Assembly (NCBI GenBank): GCA_035547915.1
Contig: DASZTS010000076.1
Location: forward strand, 1 to 19,002
Origin: DASSFG01 sp035547915
GTDB taxonomy: Bacteria > Planctomycetota > Planctomycetia > Pirellulales > JAICIG01
Direction of reading: 5' to 3'
Length of the DNA: 19,002 nt
Notes under the pieces: generated by a model
The model's input: the letters and a program-made list of their open reading frames with translations, nothing else
What the model was told of the DNA's origin: nothing
The model's database searches: none
Shown here: positions 7,607 to 16,600 of the stretch, piece after piece
Position numbering within the stretch: the stretch's first letter is position 1
How the letters are laid out: each line of letters opens with the position of its first letter
Made by a program: the position numbers and the translations under genes

Positions 7607-8947
7607 TCAGGAGGAGCGGCCCATCGCGCGTCGTTTGAACGTATCGAGCAATACAGCGCCCATCAGCACGGCTCCCAACACGATCTTCTGATTGAACGGA
7701 TCGACGTCCGTGAGGTTCATGCCGTTCTTGATGACGGCGATGATGAAGGCACCGATGAGTGTCCCAAAGATCTTTCCCTGTCCACCCATCAACGATGTGC
7801 CGCCGACAACCACCGCCGCGATCACGTCCAGCTCGTACATCAAGCCAAATTTTGGGTCGCCGGCCGACAGTTGCGACGTCAGCACGATGCCACCCAGTCC
7901 CGCCAAGCCACCGCACAACGTATAGACGGCGAGCAGCACGCGCCGCACCGGCACGCCCGACAGCCTTGCCGCCTCGGCGTTGCCTCCGATGGCATAGACG
8001 TAGCGGCCGAACACCATCCGCGACATGACCACGTGTGCCACGACATACAGGACGATCATCAACAAGATCGGGTGCGGAATGCCCCACGTCTGCCCACGGC
8101 CAAGCACCGCGAACGCCGGAGGTAATTCCGGAATCGAGTTGCCACCCGAGAGACGAAACGATAGACCACTGGCCATCATCATCATGCCCAAGGTGGCGAT
8201 GAAGGGCGGCATCTGAAACGCCGTGATCATCACTCCATTGAAGACGCCAGCCAGCGCGCAAACTCCTATTCCGGCGCTCGCGGCGAACACGACCGTCCCC
8301 GGCCCGGCGCTGTATCCACCGCCCAAGTCGCGCACGACGAGCGCGGTTCCGACCGAGGCCAGCGCCACCAACGAACCGACCGACAGATCGATACCTCCGG
8401 TCACAATCACCATCGTCATACCGATGGCGATGACCGCATAGATGGCCGTTTGGTTGGCGACCCCCAGGAGATTGCTGAGCTTCAAGAAGTCGGGCCACGT
8501 GTACGGCGCCGGGGTGACGCACTTCGCCGATCCGACGGTCGGAAAGCGGTCGTAGATGGTCCAACTCGCCGTGACGCTGTTGGCCGCGACGGCGTCGATT
8601 GTTTCGCCCCGTTCCACGATCGATTCGATGGCCTTCCGTGCCTCCTGGGGAGATCCGTTGACGTTGGCCAACACCGTCGCGCCCGCGGCTTGCAGTCGCT
8701 CGGCTGCCTCGCCGGCAAACGCCAGATCCGCGGCCGTGTTGCGGGTGACGATCAGCACGCGAGCCTGCTTGCCATTCCGCTCCAGAATCAGATCGGCCAC
8801 CTGCCGGCCTGCCTCTTCTCCGGTCGGATGCTGGGGTTTGATCGTCAGCGCGCTGAACAGGCCGGCGAGCAACAGCAGGACAAACACGGTGCCGTAGTCG
8901 CGAAGCAGCGATCGGCCATACAACTCGATTTGCTGGCGCAAGTTCAT
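7607..8947 (-). CDS. rbsC: RbsC-type sugar ABC transporter permease with inserted binding-lobe-like domain
   Basis: This is the membrane subunit (446 residues) of a CUT2-type sugar importer. TM1 is at about 20-36. The family core starts at FLKLSNLL (154-161) with AVIAIGMTMVIVTGGIDLSVG and continues to the EAA-like cytoplasmic loop GGNAEAARLSGVPV and the end GAVLLDTFKRRAMG. RbsC proteins are usually 320-340 residues; the excess is a soluble insert at about 38-150 on the outer face. The insert contains QARVLIVTRN, then ERLQAAGATVLANVNGSPQE and TIDAVAANSVTAS, a pattern like the C-terminal lobe of periplasmic sugar-binding proteins. The ATG at 8945-8947 lies 4 bases after the ATPase stop, with no clear Shine-Dalgarno, so translation is probably coupled. 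The symbol is at family level; the sugar is unknown. Confidence 0.9.
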   Translation of the reverse strand: MNLRQQIELYGRSLLRDYGTVFVLLLLAGLFSALTIKPQHPTGEEAGRQVADLILERNGKQARVLIVTRNTAADLAFAGEAAERLQAAGATVLANVNGSPQEARKAIESIVERGETIDAVAANSVTASWTIYDRFPTVGSAKCVTPAPYTWPDFLKLSNLLGVANQTAIYAVIAIGMTMVIVTGGIDLSVGSLVALASVGTALVVRDLGGGYSAGPGTVVFAASAGIGVCALAGVFNGVMITAFQMPPFIATLGMMMMASGLSFRLSGGNSIPELPPAFAVLGRGQTWGIPHPILLMIVLYVVAHVVMSRMVFGRYVYAIGGNAEAARLSGVPVRRVLLAVYTLCGGLAGLGGIVLTSQLSAGDPKFGLMYELDVIAAVVVGGTSLMGGQGKIFGTLIGAFIIAVIKNGMNLTDVDPFNQKIVLGAVLMGAVLLDTFKRRAMGRSS

Positions 8948-8951
8948 TTGG

Positions 8952-10457
8952 TCACGCAACCGCCAATTCCATGATCTGTTGCTGCGTCGCGGCCGCGACG
9001 TCGACAATCTCACCCGTCACACGGCCGGCGTGCATCACCAAGATGCGATCGCTCATGCCCAACACTTCGGGCAACTCCGAGCTGATCATCACGATCGCCT
9101 TCCCCTGCCGCGCCAGGTCGTTCATCAACAGATAGATTTCGTGTTTCGCGCCCACATCGATGCCGCGTGTCGGCTCGTCAAAGATCAGCACCTCCGCGTT
9201 TCGTTCCAGCCATTTGGCCAACACGATCTTTTGCTGATTGCCGCCCGAGAGGTTGCGGGTCCGTTGTTCCTGATGCGGAATCTTGATGTGCAGTTTGGTC
9301 ACGTAATCGCCGAATGCCGACGCTTCTTTCCGCGTGCGCACGAACCCGCCCACCGACAACTCGCGCAGGTTCGGCAGAGCGAAGTTTTCCCGCACACTGG
9401 CGTCGAGCACAAGCCCTTGTTCCTGGCGGTCCTCGGTCAGCAGGCAGATGCCCGCTCGAATGGCATCGCGCGGGCCGCGGAGGCGGAGGGGTACACCGTC
9501 CAAAGAAATGCTACCGGCGTCGGCCCGATCGGCCCCAAAGATCAACCGGGCGCTTTCCGTGCGCCCCGCGCCGACCAGCCCGGTGAGCCCCAACACTTCG
9601 CCGCCGTGTACATCGAAGCCGACGCCGCGCACCGTTGTTCCGCGGCACAACCCGCGCACCGAGAGACGCACCGGCCCGCGGGGATGGCGTTGCTTGGGGA
9701 ATTCATCCTTGAGTTCGCGGCCGACCATCAGCCCGATCAGCCGAGGCCGTGTCAGGTCGCCAATGGTGCTCTCGCCCACAGTCTCGCCGTCGCGCATCAC
9801 CAGCACCCGGTCGGCGATCTCGAAGATTTCATCGAGCCGGTGGCTGATGTAAATCACGCCGATGCCTTGCTTCTGCAAATCACGAATGATCTTGAACAGC
9901 CGGGTGACTTCTTGCGGGGTGATGGCCGCCGAAGGCTCGTCCATGACAATCAGGCGCGCGTCCTGCGACAACGCTTTGGCGATTTCGACGATCTGCCGTT
10001 GGGCCACCGAGAGTTCGCCGCACGGGACGTCGAGGGGAATGGTGACGCCCATCTGGTCGAACCGTCTCTGCGTCTCCCGCCGTTCCGCACCGCGGCGCAC
10101 AAAGCCGCGGCCCGTTTCCCGTCCCAAGAAGATGTTCTCCCAGGCGGCCAGGCCGGGGACGAGATTGAACTCCTGGTAGATGATGCCGACGCCGGCCGCG
10201 CTCGCCGACGCGGGATTCTTGAACTGCACCTCCGAGCCACCGATGCGCACAGAACCGCGATCGGGGAGGTGGGCACCGCCGAGGATCTTCATGAGGGTGC
10301 TCTTGCCCGCCCCGTTTTCGCCGCAGAGTGCCAGCACTTCTCCGCGCCGCAGGGTGAGGTCGACGCCGCGCAAGGCGCGCACACCCGGAAACGATTTCTC
10401 GATTCCGCGCATTTCCAGCAAGGGGTGCTCGCTGGAGTTTGCCGTCGATGGCAACAT
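8952..10457 (-). CDS. rbsA: RbsA-type sugar ABC transporter, double ATP-binding protein
   Basis: This 501-residue protein has two nucleotide-binding domains, the standard layout and length of CUT2 ATPases (RbsA, MglA, XylG). The first has Walker A GENGAGKST (46-54), signature LSVAQRQIVEIAKAL, Walker B LIVMDEPSAAITPQE and switch ISHRLDEIFEIAD. The second has the degenerate P-loop GLVGAGRTESARLIFGA typical of the family, with signature NLSGGNQQKIVLAKWL and Walker B LIFDEPTRGIDVGAK. It drives import through the permease encoded 4 bases downstream. The ATG at 10455-10457 follows the binding-protein stop by two bases and is preceded by AAGGGA, a fair ribosome binding site. The symbol is at family level; ribose itself is not proven as the substrate. 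Confidence 0.93.
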   Translation of the reverse strand: MLPSTANSSEHPLLEMRGIEKSFPGVRALRGVDLTLRRGEVLALCGENGAGKSTLMKILGGAHLPDRGSVRIGGSEVQFKNPASASAAGVGIIYQEFNLVPGLAAWENIFLGRETGRGFVRRGAERRETQRRFDQMGVTIPLDVPCGELSVAQRQIVEIAKALSQDARLIVMDEPSAAITPQEVTRLFKIIRDLQKQGIGVIYISHRLDEIFEIADRVLVMRDGETVGESTIGDLTRPRLIGLMVGRELKDEFPKQRHPRGPVRLSVRGLCRGTTVRGVGFDVHGGEVLGLTGLVGAGRTESARLIFGADRADAGSISLDGVPLRLRGPRDAIRAGICLLTEDRQEQGLVLDASVRENFALPNLRELSVGGFVRTRKEASAFGDYVTKLHIKIPHQEQRTRNLSGGNQQKIVLAKWLERNAEVLIFDEPTRGIDVGAKHEIYLLMNDLARQGKAIVMISSELPEVLGMSDRILVMHAGRVTGEIVDVAAATQQQIMELAVA

Positions 10458-10459
10458 AC

Positions 10460-11449
10460 CTATCCCTTCAACTCGGGATCGTTTTCCGCATCCGCCTGGA
10501 AGTAGAGCTCGGAGTGAATCAGCACTTCCGGCTCCACGTCGTCACCGTCGAAGTAGTGGCGGATCTGATCGATGGTGACCCGCCCGATGCGGTCGGGGAA
10601 CTGAATGGGGTCGCAAAGAATCTTGCCGTCGCGGATACCCTGTTTGCCGATGAGTTGGCCGTCGAAGGCGATGATCTTGACCTGGTCGGTCTTTCCCACG
10701 CCGTCCAGGGCCGACCAGGCGCCCAGGCCCGATGGGTCGTTGATCGCGAAGATGGCCGCCAGATCGGGATTCGCCTCGATCGCGTCCTTCGCCGCGCGGA
10801 AACCCTCGTCGCGCGCCCCGCCGCCGTCGAGGGTGGCGACGATTTCGATCTTCTTGCCGCTCGCCTCCGCGTTGTGAGCGTCGACGACTTCCAAGAATCC
10901 TTGTACCCGCAGTTGGCACGATTCGGCCTGCGGAAAATGCAATATGGCTACCTTTCCGCCCGACTGGCCGAGCAATTCGACCATCGCCTCGCCGGCCAGC
11001 TTGCCTCCTTGGTAGTTGTCGGTGGCGATGTGACAGACCACCCGACCCGTGTCGCCATCGTACTTGATATCGTTCGTAAAGACCGGAATACCGGCGGCGT
11101 TCGCTTGGGCGATGGCCGGGCCGATCGATCGCGAATCACACGGATTGAGCACGATCGCCGACACCCCGCGCACGATGAACTCGTTGACTTGGTCGGCCTG
11201 TAGCTTCACGTCCCGCTCGGCCGACACGACGATCATCGCATAGCCGTGCTTGGCGGCTTCCGCCCGCATGTTCTCGGCGATGACCTTGAAGAAGGGGTTC
11301 GTGAGCGTGAGCGCCGAGAAGCCGATCGTTCCCTTGTACGTACCCACAACACCGGCAGCGGCGGCAGCGGGCGCTCCGCCAGGCCCCGCGCCGCATCCAG
11401 TCACCCCGAGGGCAAGGGCCATGGCGAGCAATGCCGAAAGGCGCGTCAC
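10460..11449 (-). CDS. rbsB: RbsB-type sugar-binding lipoprotein
   Basis: This is the extracytoplasmic substrate-binding protein (329 residues) of the sugar importer and the first gene of the operon. The GTG at 11447-11449 was chosen because GGAG lies ten bases upstream and because it gives a proper lipoprotein signal: MTRLSALLAMALALGVTGC, with the lipid-anchored cysteine at 19, then an Ala/Gly/Pro-rich linker. The mature part is a two-lobed PBP1-type fold: TIGFSALTLTNPFFKVIAEN, VSAIVLNPCDSRSIGPAI, AAGIPVFTNDI, HIATDNYQGGKLAGEA, then the second lobe KVAILHFPQAESCQLRVQGF and AAIFAINDPSGLGAWSAL with IIAFDGQ. The family includes ribose, allose and galactose binders, and the sugar cannot be fixed from sequence alone. 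No classical promoter was recognised in the 145 bases upstream. Confidence 0.9.
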   Translation of the reverse strand: MTRLSALLAMALALGVTGCGAGPGGAPAAAAAGVVGTYKGTIGFSALTLTNPFFKVIAENMRAEAAKHGYAMIVVSAERDVKLQADQVNEFIVRGVSAIVLNPCDSRSIGPAIAQANAAGIPVFTNDIKYDGDTGRVVCHIATDNYQGGKLAGEAMVELLGQSGGKVAILHFPQAESCQLRVQGFLEVVDAHNAEASGKKIEIVATLDGGGARDEGFRAAKDAIEANPDLAAIFAINDPSGLGAWSALDGVGKTDQVKIIAFDGQLIGKQGIRDGKILCDPIQFPDRIGRVTIDQIRHYFDGDDVEPEVLIHSELYFQADAENDPELKG

Positions 11450-11556
11450 GCTCGTGTTTCTCCAGAGGTGGACCAGAATCTCGGCACCCGCGTCATGCTC
11501 GAGACAAGAGACGAAGCAGCGCAGATGCAACAATCGCCGCTGGAAAGCCTATGCGG

Positions 11557-11591
11557 CCCCGAAACGGAATTCAAGGCGATTCCGGTCGGGG
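11557..11591 (-). terminator. Interrupted 12-bp hairpin just after the FG-GAP gene stop
   Basis: Three bases after the TAG of the FG-GAP gene, the transcript can fold CCCCGA with TCGGGG and, inside that, CGGAAT with ATTCCG around an 8-base loop. That gives 12 base pairs broken by a small internal loop. The position right after the stop suits a terminator or an mRNA 3'-end stabiliser. No U-tract follows, so its action as an intrinsic terminator is uncertain. It separates the FG-GAP gene from the sugar operon downstream. Confidence 0.5.
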
Positions 11592-11594
11592 CAG

Positions 11595-13475
11595 CTAGTT
11601 CGCCCGACTGGCGTGGGTCAACGGCCCGTCCACCGTTTCACACACGTCGACGAGGGTGTCGACCGCGGGTGACGGGAGTGTTTGCCGAATTCCGCTGGGC
11701 CAGCGAATCTCGGCCCGATCGACGCGAGCGATATCTCCCAGGCCGAAATGCAGCACCTTCGACGACTGCGAAAGATAACCGCCGGCGGCTTGTACCTGCT
11801 GCACCATGACACGATCGCCGCAATGGAGCTTCACCACGGCTCCCACCGCGTCGCGGTTGCTCCGCGTGCCGCGCAGGCGGAAGCGGATGGAGTGTGGCGA
11901 TGCGAACTGATTGCGGAAGTAATAAGGACGATCGTTGAAGTTATTCACGATCAGATCGAGTCGCCCGTCGCCGTCAAAGTCGGCAGTCGCCGCACAGCGG
12001 GAGCTGCGCGCGGCGGGACGACCGCCAATGCTGTCCGGCAACGCGAATCCGTTCACCGGAGGCTCGATCCCTTCGCTGGCAGCTCGGTCGATAAACGTTC
12101 CATCCCCGCGGTTCATCATCAAGGCCGATGGCCAGTAAAAGTAGGGATATCCCATGCCGGAAGGCAAAAAGGCATCGACGTAGCCGTCGTTGTCGAAATC
12201 GCCGACCGCCACTCCCCACGGCCAAAAGGTTTCCATGTTGGCAGAGTCGGAGACTTCGGAAAACCGCCCGCCTCCTTCGTTGCGAAACAAAGTGTTGCCG
12301 AAGACCAACCGCTCGTAATCGGCTCCTAAAAGGTCGGCGATGTGCCGATCTCGATCAATGGCACGACGGTCACCTTCTCCCTTGGGACCGAACAGCGTGG
12401 CGAATTTCCGCCGCGGCTCGACGAGGAACGATTCGTCGGTGCCGATCCACATATCGGAGTGCATGTCTCCCACGAACAGATCGAGTCGCCCGTCGTTATC
12501 GAAATCGAACGCCTTCGCTCCGATGGCGCCCAGCGAGGTCGTGCCGAGCGTTTCCCGCGTCACGTCCTCAAACGTGCCATGACCGGAGTTGCGGTAGAGT
12601 TGGCTCAGGCCGAACATGTTGGTCACGAACACGTCGAGGTCGCCATCCTCGTCATAATCGAACAGCGCGACATCACCGCTCCATCCCTTGCCCGCCAGGC
12701 CCGATTCGTCTGAGACGTTCGAAAAGGTTCCATTGCCATCGTTGCGGAACAGAACGTTTTCTTCACGGACCCGCACATCGAAGAACCGCGACCACATATC
12801 GTCGGGACCACGATAGTACTTGTGTCGGGCGTCGACCTCGTCGGTGGTCCAGCGAGCGGTATTCGTCACCAGTAGGTCGAGATCGCCATCGTTGTCGTAA
12901 TCGAAGAAGGCAGGGGTCTGCGAATGCGCCACGCACACCACGTTCGCCTCCTCGGTCACATCGCGAAAGCGACCGCCACCCTCGTTCTTGAATAAAACGT
13001 TCCCCCCTCGGGTGCTGGTGATGTAGAGATCCTGATCGCCGTCGTTGTCATAGTCGCCGAAGGCCGCACCGACACAAACACGGTCGGCCAGCGCCAGCTC
13101 CGGCGTTTGCCCGGTCACGTCTTCGAACGTACCGTCGCCCCGGTTTCGATACAAACCGTTCGAACCGAGCTGATTGAGTAGCAGTAGGTCGTCGTGGCCG
13201 TCTCCGTCGTAATCGGCGACCGCCACGCCGCATCCGTGGTCATAGAGATTGATGCGAAACGTCTCTCCCTGTTCGGCCGGCAAGAAGTGCATCTGGAAGT
13301 CGATCCCCGACTCGCGGGCCGCATCGCGAAAGCCGGGTGGAGGCAACGACGGGTGCGACTCACGTTCTCGCCAATGGAGCACCAGATAGGCCAAGCCCGC
13401 CGCAGCACCAGTGACCGCGACCAGGACAACCAGACCGAGCGCCGACGTGGATGCGGACGACGGCGAAGAATTCAC
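11595..13475 (-). CDS. CRTAC1-like FG-GAP/VCBS repeat protein with ASPIC/UnbV domain
   Basis: This is a 626-residue exported or membrane-anchored protein. A hydrophobic anchor lies at 12-33. A beta-propeller of FG-GAP/VCBS repeats follows, with at least seven calcium-loop motifs of the DxDxDGxxD type (DYDGDGHDD near 88, then DYDNDGDQD, DYDNDGDLD, DYDEDGDLD, DFDNDGRLD, DFDNDGYVD, DFDGDGRLD). The repeats carry the usual LFRNEGGGRFSEVSD and LYRNRGDGTFEDVT phrases. The C-terminal part, from HSIRFRLRGTRSNRDAVGAV through GGYLSQSSKVLHFGLG to AEIRWPSGIRQTL, is the ASPIC/UnbV domain. Homologues are abundant in planctomycetes with poorly defined roles, probably extracellular binding or matrix functions. 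GTG at 13473-13475 is the chosen start: GGAG lies six bases upstream and it places the anchor at the N-terminus. The frame upstream is open but reads as low-complexity, non-signal sequence. Confidence 0.9.
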   Translation of the reverse strand: MNSSPSSASTSALGLVVLVAVTGAAAGLAYLVLHWRERESHPSLPPPGFRDAARESGIDFQMHFLPAEQGETFRINLYDHGCGVAVADYDGDGHDDLLLLNQLGSNGLYRNRGDGTFEDVTGQTPELALADRVCVGAAFGDYDNDGDQDLYITSTRGGNVLFKNEGGGRFRDVTEEANVVCVAHSQTPAFFDYDNDGDLDLLVTNTARWTTDEVDARHKYYRGPDDMWSRFFDVRVREENVLFRNDGNGTFSNVSDESGLAGKGWSGDVALFDYDEDGDLDVFVTNMFGLSQLYRNSGHGTFEDVTRETLGTTSLGAIGAKAFDFDNDGRLDLFVGDMHSDMWIGTDESFLVEPRRKFATLFGPKGEGDRRAIDRDRHIADLLGADYERLVFGNTLFRNEGGGRFSEVSDSANMETFWPWGVAVGDFDNDGYVDAFLPSGMGYPYFYWPSALMMNRGDGTFIDRAASEGIEPPVNGFALPDSIGGRPAARSSRCAATADFDGDGRLDLIVNNFNDRPYYFRNQFASPHSIRFRLRGTRSNRDAVGAVVKLHCGDRVMVQQVQAAGGYLSQSSKVLHFGLGDIARVDRAEIRWPSGIRQTLPSPAVDTLVDVCETVDGPLTHASRAN

Positions 13476-13476
13476 A

Positions 13477-13497
13477 GGACGCTCCGTGCGAGCGTCC
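13477..13497 (-). promoter_or_regulatory. Hairpin overlapping the ribosome binding site of the FG-GAP gene
   Basis: In the transcript, GGACGCUC and GAGCGUCC form a perfect 8-bp stem with a 5-base loop. It ends one base before the GUG start. The GGAG ribosome binding site is made of the last loop base and the 3' arm, so the folded form should hide it. The rest of the 190-base gap between this gene and the upstream DUF1553 gene shows nothing else recognisable. Confidence 0.5.
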
Positions 13498-13665
13498 CGG
13501 CAGAAACAGAAGATATGACGACACCGACAGGTCGGCGCGCGCAACGCCACCCAGCGGCAAACAAGCGCACCATTTCCCCTTCCCCGTAGCCCTGCTCCGA
13601 CGAATTCGTTCCGTTCCGGCGCCCCATTAGTGCCGGTGGCCGCCGACGCGGTTACAACGGGCACT

Positions 13666-16600
13666 TCATGGAATGTAGACGAATTCGGCCAGATTGAAAA
13701 CGACGTGCCCCATGTTGGCCCAGACGGGCTCGTTGTTGAGGATGTCGTTCTCGCGAACGTCGCTCAACGCGGCAAGCTGCCGAACCGTTTTCGCGAAACG
13801 GTCTCGCTCGGCAGCGGTGGGCAAGCGACCGAGCGCTTGCTGAAACATGGCAGCGATGCGATCGTCGATGCAACTGTCGGGCCGCTTGACAAGCAAGCTC
13901 GCCCAGACCTTGGCCTGACCTAATGCAAACGGATCGTTCAGCAGGGCCAGCGCCTGCGCGGGCACATTCGTCACGTCGCGCCGGCCCTGCGTCACCTTCC
14001 CGCCGGGAAGATTGAACGCCCCCAAGAATTGAGGCGACTCCATCAAGTTGTTCTTGATGTAAACGCTGCGGCGCCCCTGGCCGTCGACGGGCCCCGCGAA
14101 CAAGCGACGATCAGCGTTGTCTTGTGTGCGGAAGGGTTGCACGCTCGGTCCGAACAGGGCAGGTGCCAACCTTCCCGAGACCGCGAGCATGCTATCGCGA
14201 ATCGCTTCCGCCTCCAGACGGCGCGAGGGATAGTAGGAGAGGAGCCGGTTCGACGGGTCGATTTGCCGTGCCGCCGCCGTCGGCATGCCGGCCGTTTGGA
14301 ACGTGCTCGACACGGCGATCGAGCGAATGAGTTTCTTCAACGACCAGCCCTCGGCCGTGAATCGAGCGGCCAGGTAATCGAGCAACTCGGGGTGCGACGG
14401 CAGCTCGCCGATATGCCCAAAATCATCGACGGTCGCGACCAGCCCTCGGCCCAACAAATGGTGCCAGACCCGGTTCACCATCACGCGGGCCGTCAGCGGA
14501 TTGTCGGGGTTGGCGATGAGCTGCGCCAATTCCAATCGGCCGCTGCCGGACGTGGAAATGGGTCCGGTCGAACTCGACAGGACCTCCAAGAAACGTCGTT
14601 CGACCGTTTCGCCCGGGCGGCGGCAGTCGCCTCGCGCGAACACGGCCTGCGCGATGCCGGGTCCCGCGTCGCCCATGCCCGGCGCGACGCGCGGCAATTT
14701 CAACAGGGCCTCGGTCCGCCGATATTCGTCGACAAGTTCGGCCAGCCGCGGCGATGCGGCGCGTGTGTTCGTCAACAACCCACGCCGTAAAAAGGCATCG
14801 ACCCAGGCCACGTCGCCTTCGTCGGCGCGCTGACCGGCCCAGGCATCGACGGCCTGCTGAAAGATAACCGCATATCGCTCGGCGACTTGGCGGAAATCGG
14901 CGAGCCCGCCGTCGCCGAACAGCGGCAGCAGGTGCGCAAGCTCGGGCTGCGGCGGCTGCGCCGAATCGTGCAACACGACGCGCGTCACGCCGAAGTACGA
15001 GCGCGGATCCTCCGCCGCTTTATCCCACGGCAGCTTGTAGTTGGCATTGTCTCCCCCCAGCGCGCTCAACTGGTCGGGGAATTTTGGATTATCGAACATC
15101 GTCATCAGCTCGGCGTAGGTGCGCAAGCTGGCGCAATCGTCGGGCAACGAGAATGTGATCCATTGCCAACCGGCGGAGGTGAGCGCCCGATAGTTGACAT
15201 AGTTGAGCTGGCAATTGTTCGATACCAGCCGGACGGCGCTGCTGCGTTGCCCGACGACCTGGAAGCTGATCTTCTTCTTGTCCTGCGGCAACACCGCCGA
15301 ACGGAGCGTGCCGTTCAGTTTCTGCGAGAGCGCGTGCGTGTAGAGACCGGCCGGCAGTACCGACTGAATAAGCGACTCACCCTGGGGCTCGAGCGTGAAC
15401 TCGCCCGGCGACGAGATTCCGTCGCGCAGCCCCTGCCCGCCGAGTTGCCAATCGGCCGGAACGGCCTGGCGAAAGTCGGCGAACGGACTGAACTGCGTCC
15501 GATTCGACTCGTTCCGCTCGCGCTCTTGTTGCGCATAGTCGGCCGCCACTTTTTGCCAGGCTGGTGCGAAGTCGTTGCTCTTGACCGCCGCGAGTCGTCT
15601 AGCCGGTTCGAGAGGATCCTCCAGCGGAGCCTGCTCGACCGCCAGCGCCGCGGCCCATTTTTCCAGTCGGCCCACGTCGAGCCCTTCGCTGAGTTGTGCG
15701 GCGGATGGATCGTTGGATCGTTTCGCCTGGGCGGCGAGCAAATAGGAAGCGACCTGCCGCGCGTCGGCCTGCCACACCGCGGCGATCTCGCGACGGATTT
15801 CGGCCTTGAGGGAACGCAGTTGCCGCAGGCGCTCGGTGTTCGACTCCGCCGCGTCGATCGTGTGACTGACCAACCGCGAACTGCGCAGGATGCCGAGCAG
15901 CGCGTAGTAGTCCTTCATCGAAACGGCATCGAGCTTGTGGTCGTGGCAGCGGGCACAAGCCACCGTGGTCGCCTGGAACGTTTTGGTGAGTGTGTCGATC
16001 TGATTGTCTTCCAGGTCGTAGCCGATCTCGCGCAACGAAATACAATCGTCGTGGTTCACCTCGCCGAAGCGGTAGAACGCGGTGGCGATGAGCGACTCGA
16101 CGAAAGGTTCTTCGCCGTTCCATACCGTTTCGCTCCAACGGGGCGGAAGCAAATCGCCCGCGATGTTTTCGCGCACGAACTGGTCGTAGGGCAGATCGGA
16201 GTTGAACGCGCGAATCAGATAGTCGCGGTAACGCCACGCATGATGGACCTCGTAGTTCCACTCATTGCCGTGCGTCTCGGTGAAGCGAACGATGTCCATC
16301 CAGTGCCGCGCCCACTGCTCGCCGAATTGGGGCGACGCCAACAATTCATCGACATACTGTTCCACCACTGCCTGCCGTTCCGCCGCGCCGTTTGCGGCGA
16401 CGAGCCGGGCGACCTGGGCAGGCGTGGGTGGCAGACCCGTCAGCACCAGCGCCAAGCGACGTGCCAATGTCGCGGCCGACGCCGGCTGGGCGGGCTGTAG
16501 TCCTTCCGCTTCGAGCCGTGCCAGAATGAAACGATCAATCGGTTGCTGCGACCAATCGGCGTCCTTCGTCGGCGGCGGCAATGCCTCAGCCACCGGCCGC

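Noticed and set aside
7443..8564. Minus-strand open frame of 373 codons
   Set aside because: It lies in a different frame inside the RbsC-type gene, with Arg/Gly-rich translation and no membrane segments.
8979..10505. Long plus-strand open frame (508 codons)
   Set aside because: It is antisense to the RbsA-type ATPase gene, whose motifs are complete; the translation is rich in His/Gln/Arg and meaningless.
11450..11533. ATG-initiated extension of the binding protein from 11533
   Set aside because: The extra 28 residues would bury the lipoprotein signal, while the GTG at 11449 has a ribosome binding site and a correct lipobox distance.
14887..16500. Long plus-strand open frame (537 codons)
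   Set aside because: It is antisense to the DUF1549/DUF1553 gene, rich in Arg, and resembles no family. It is a by-product of GC-rich codon use.
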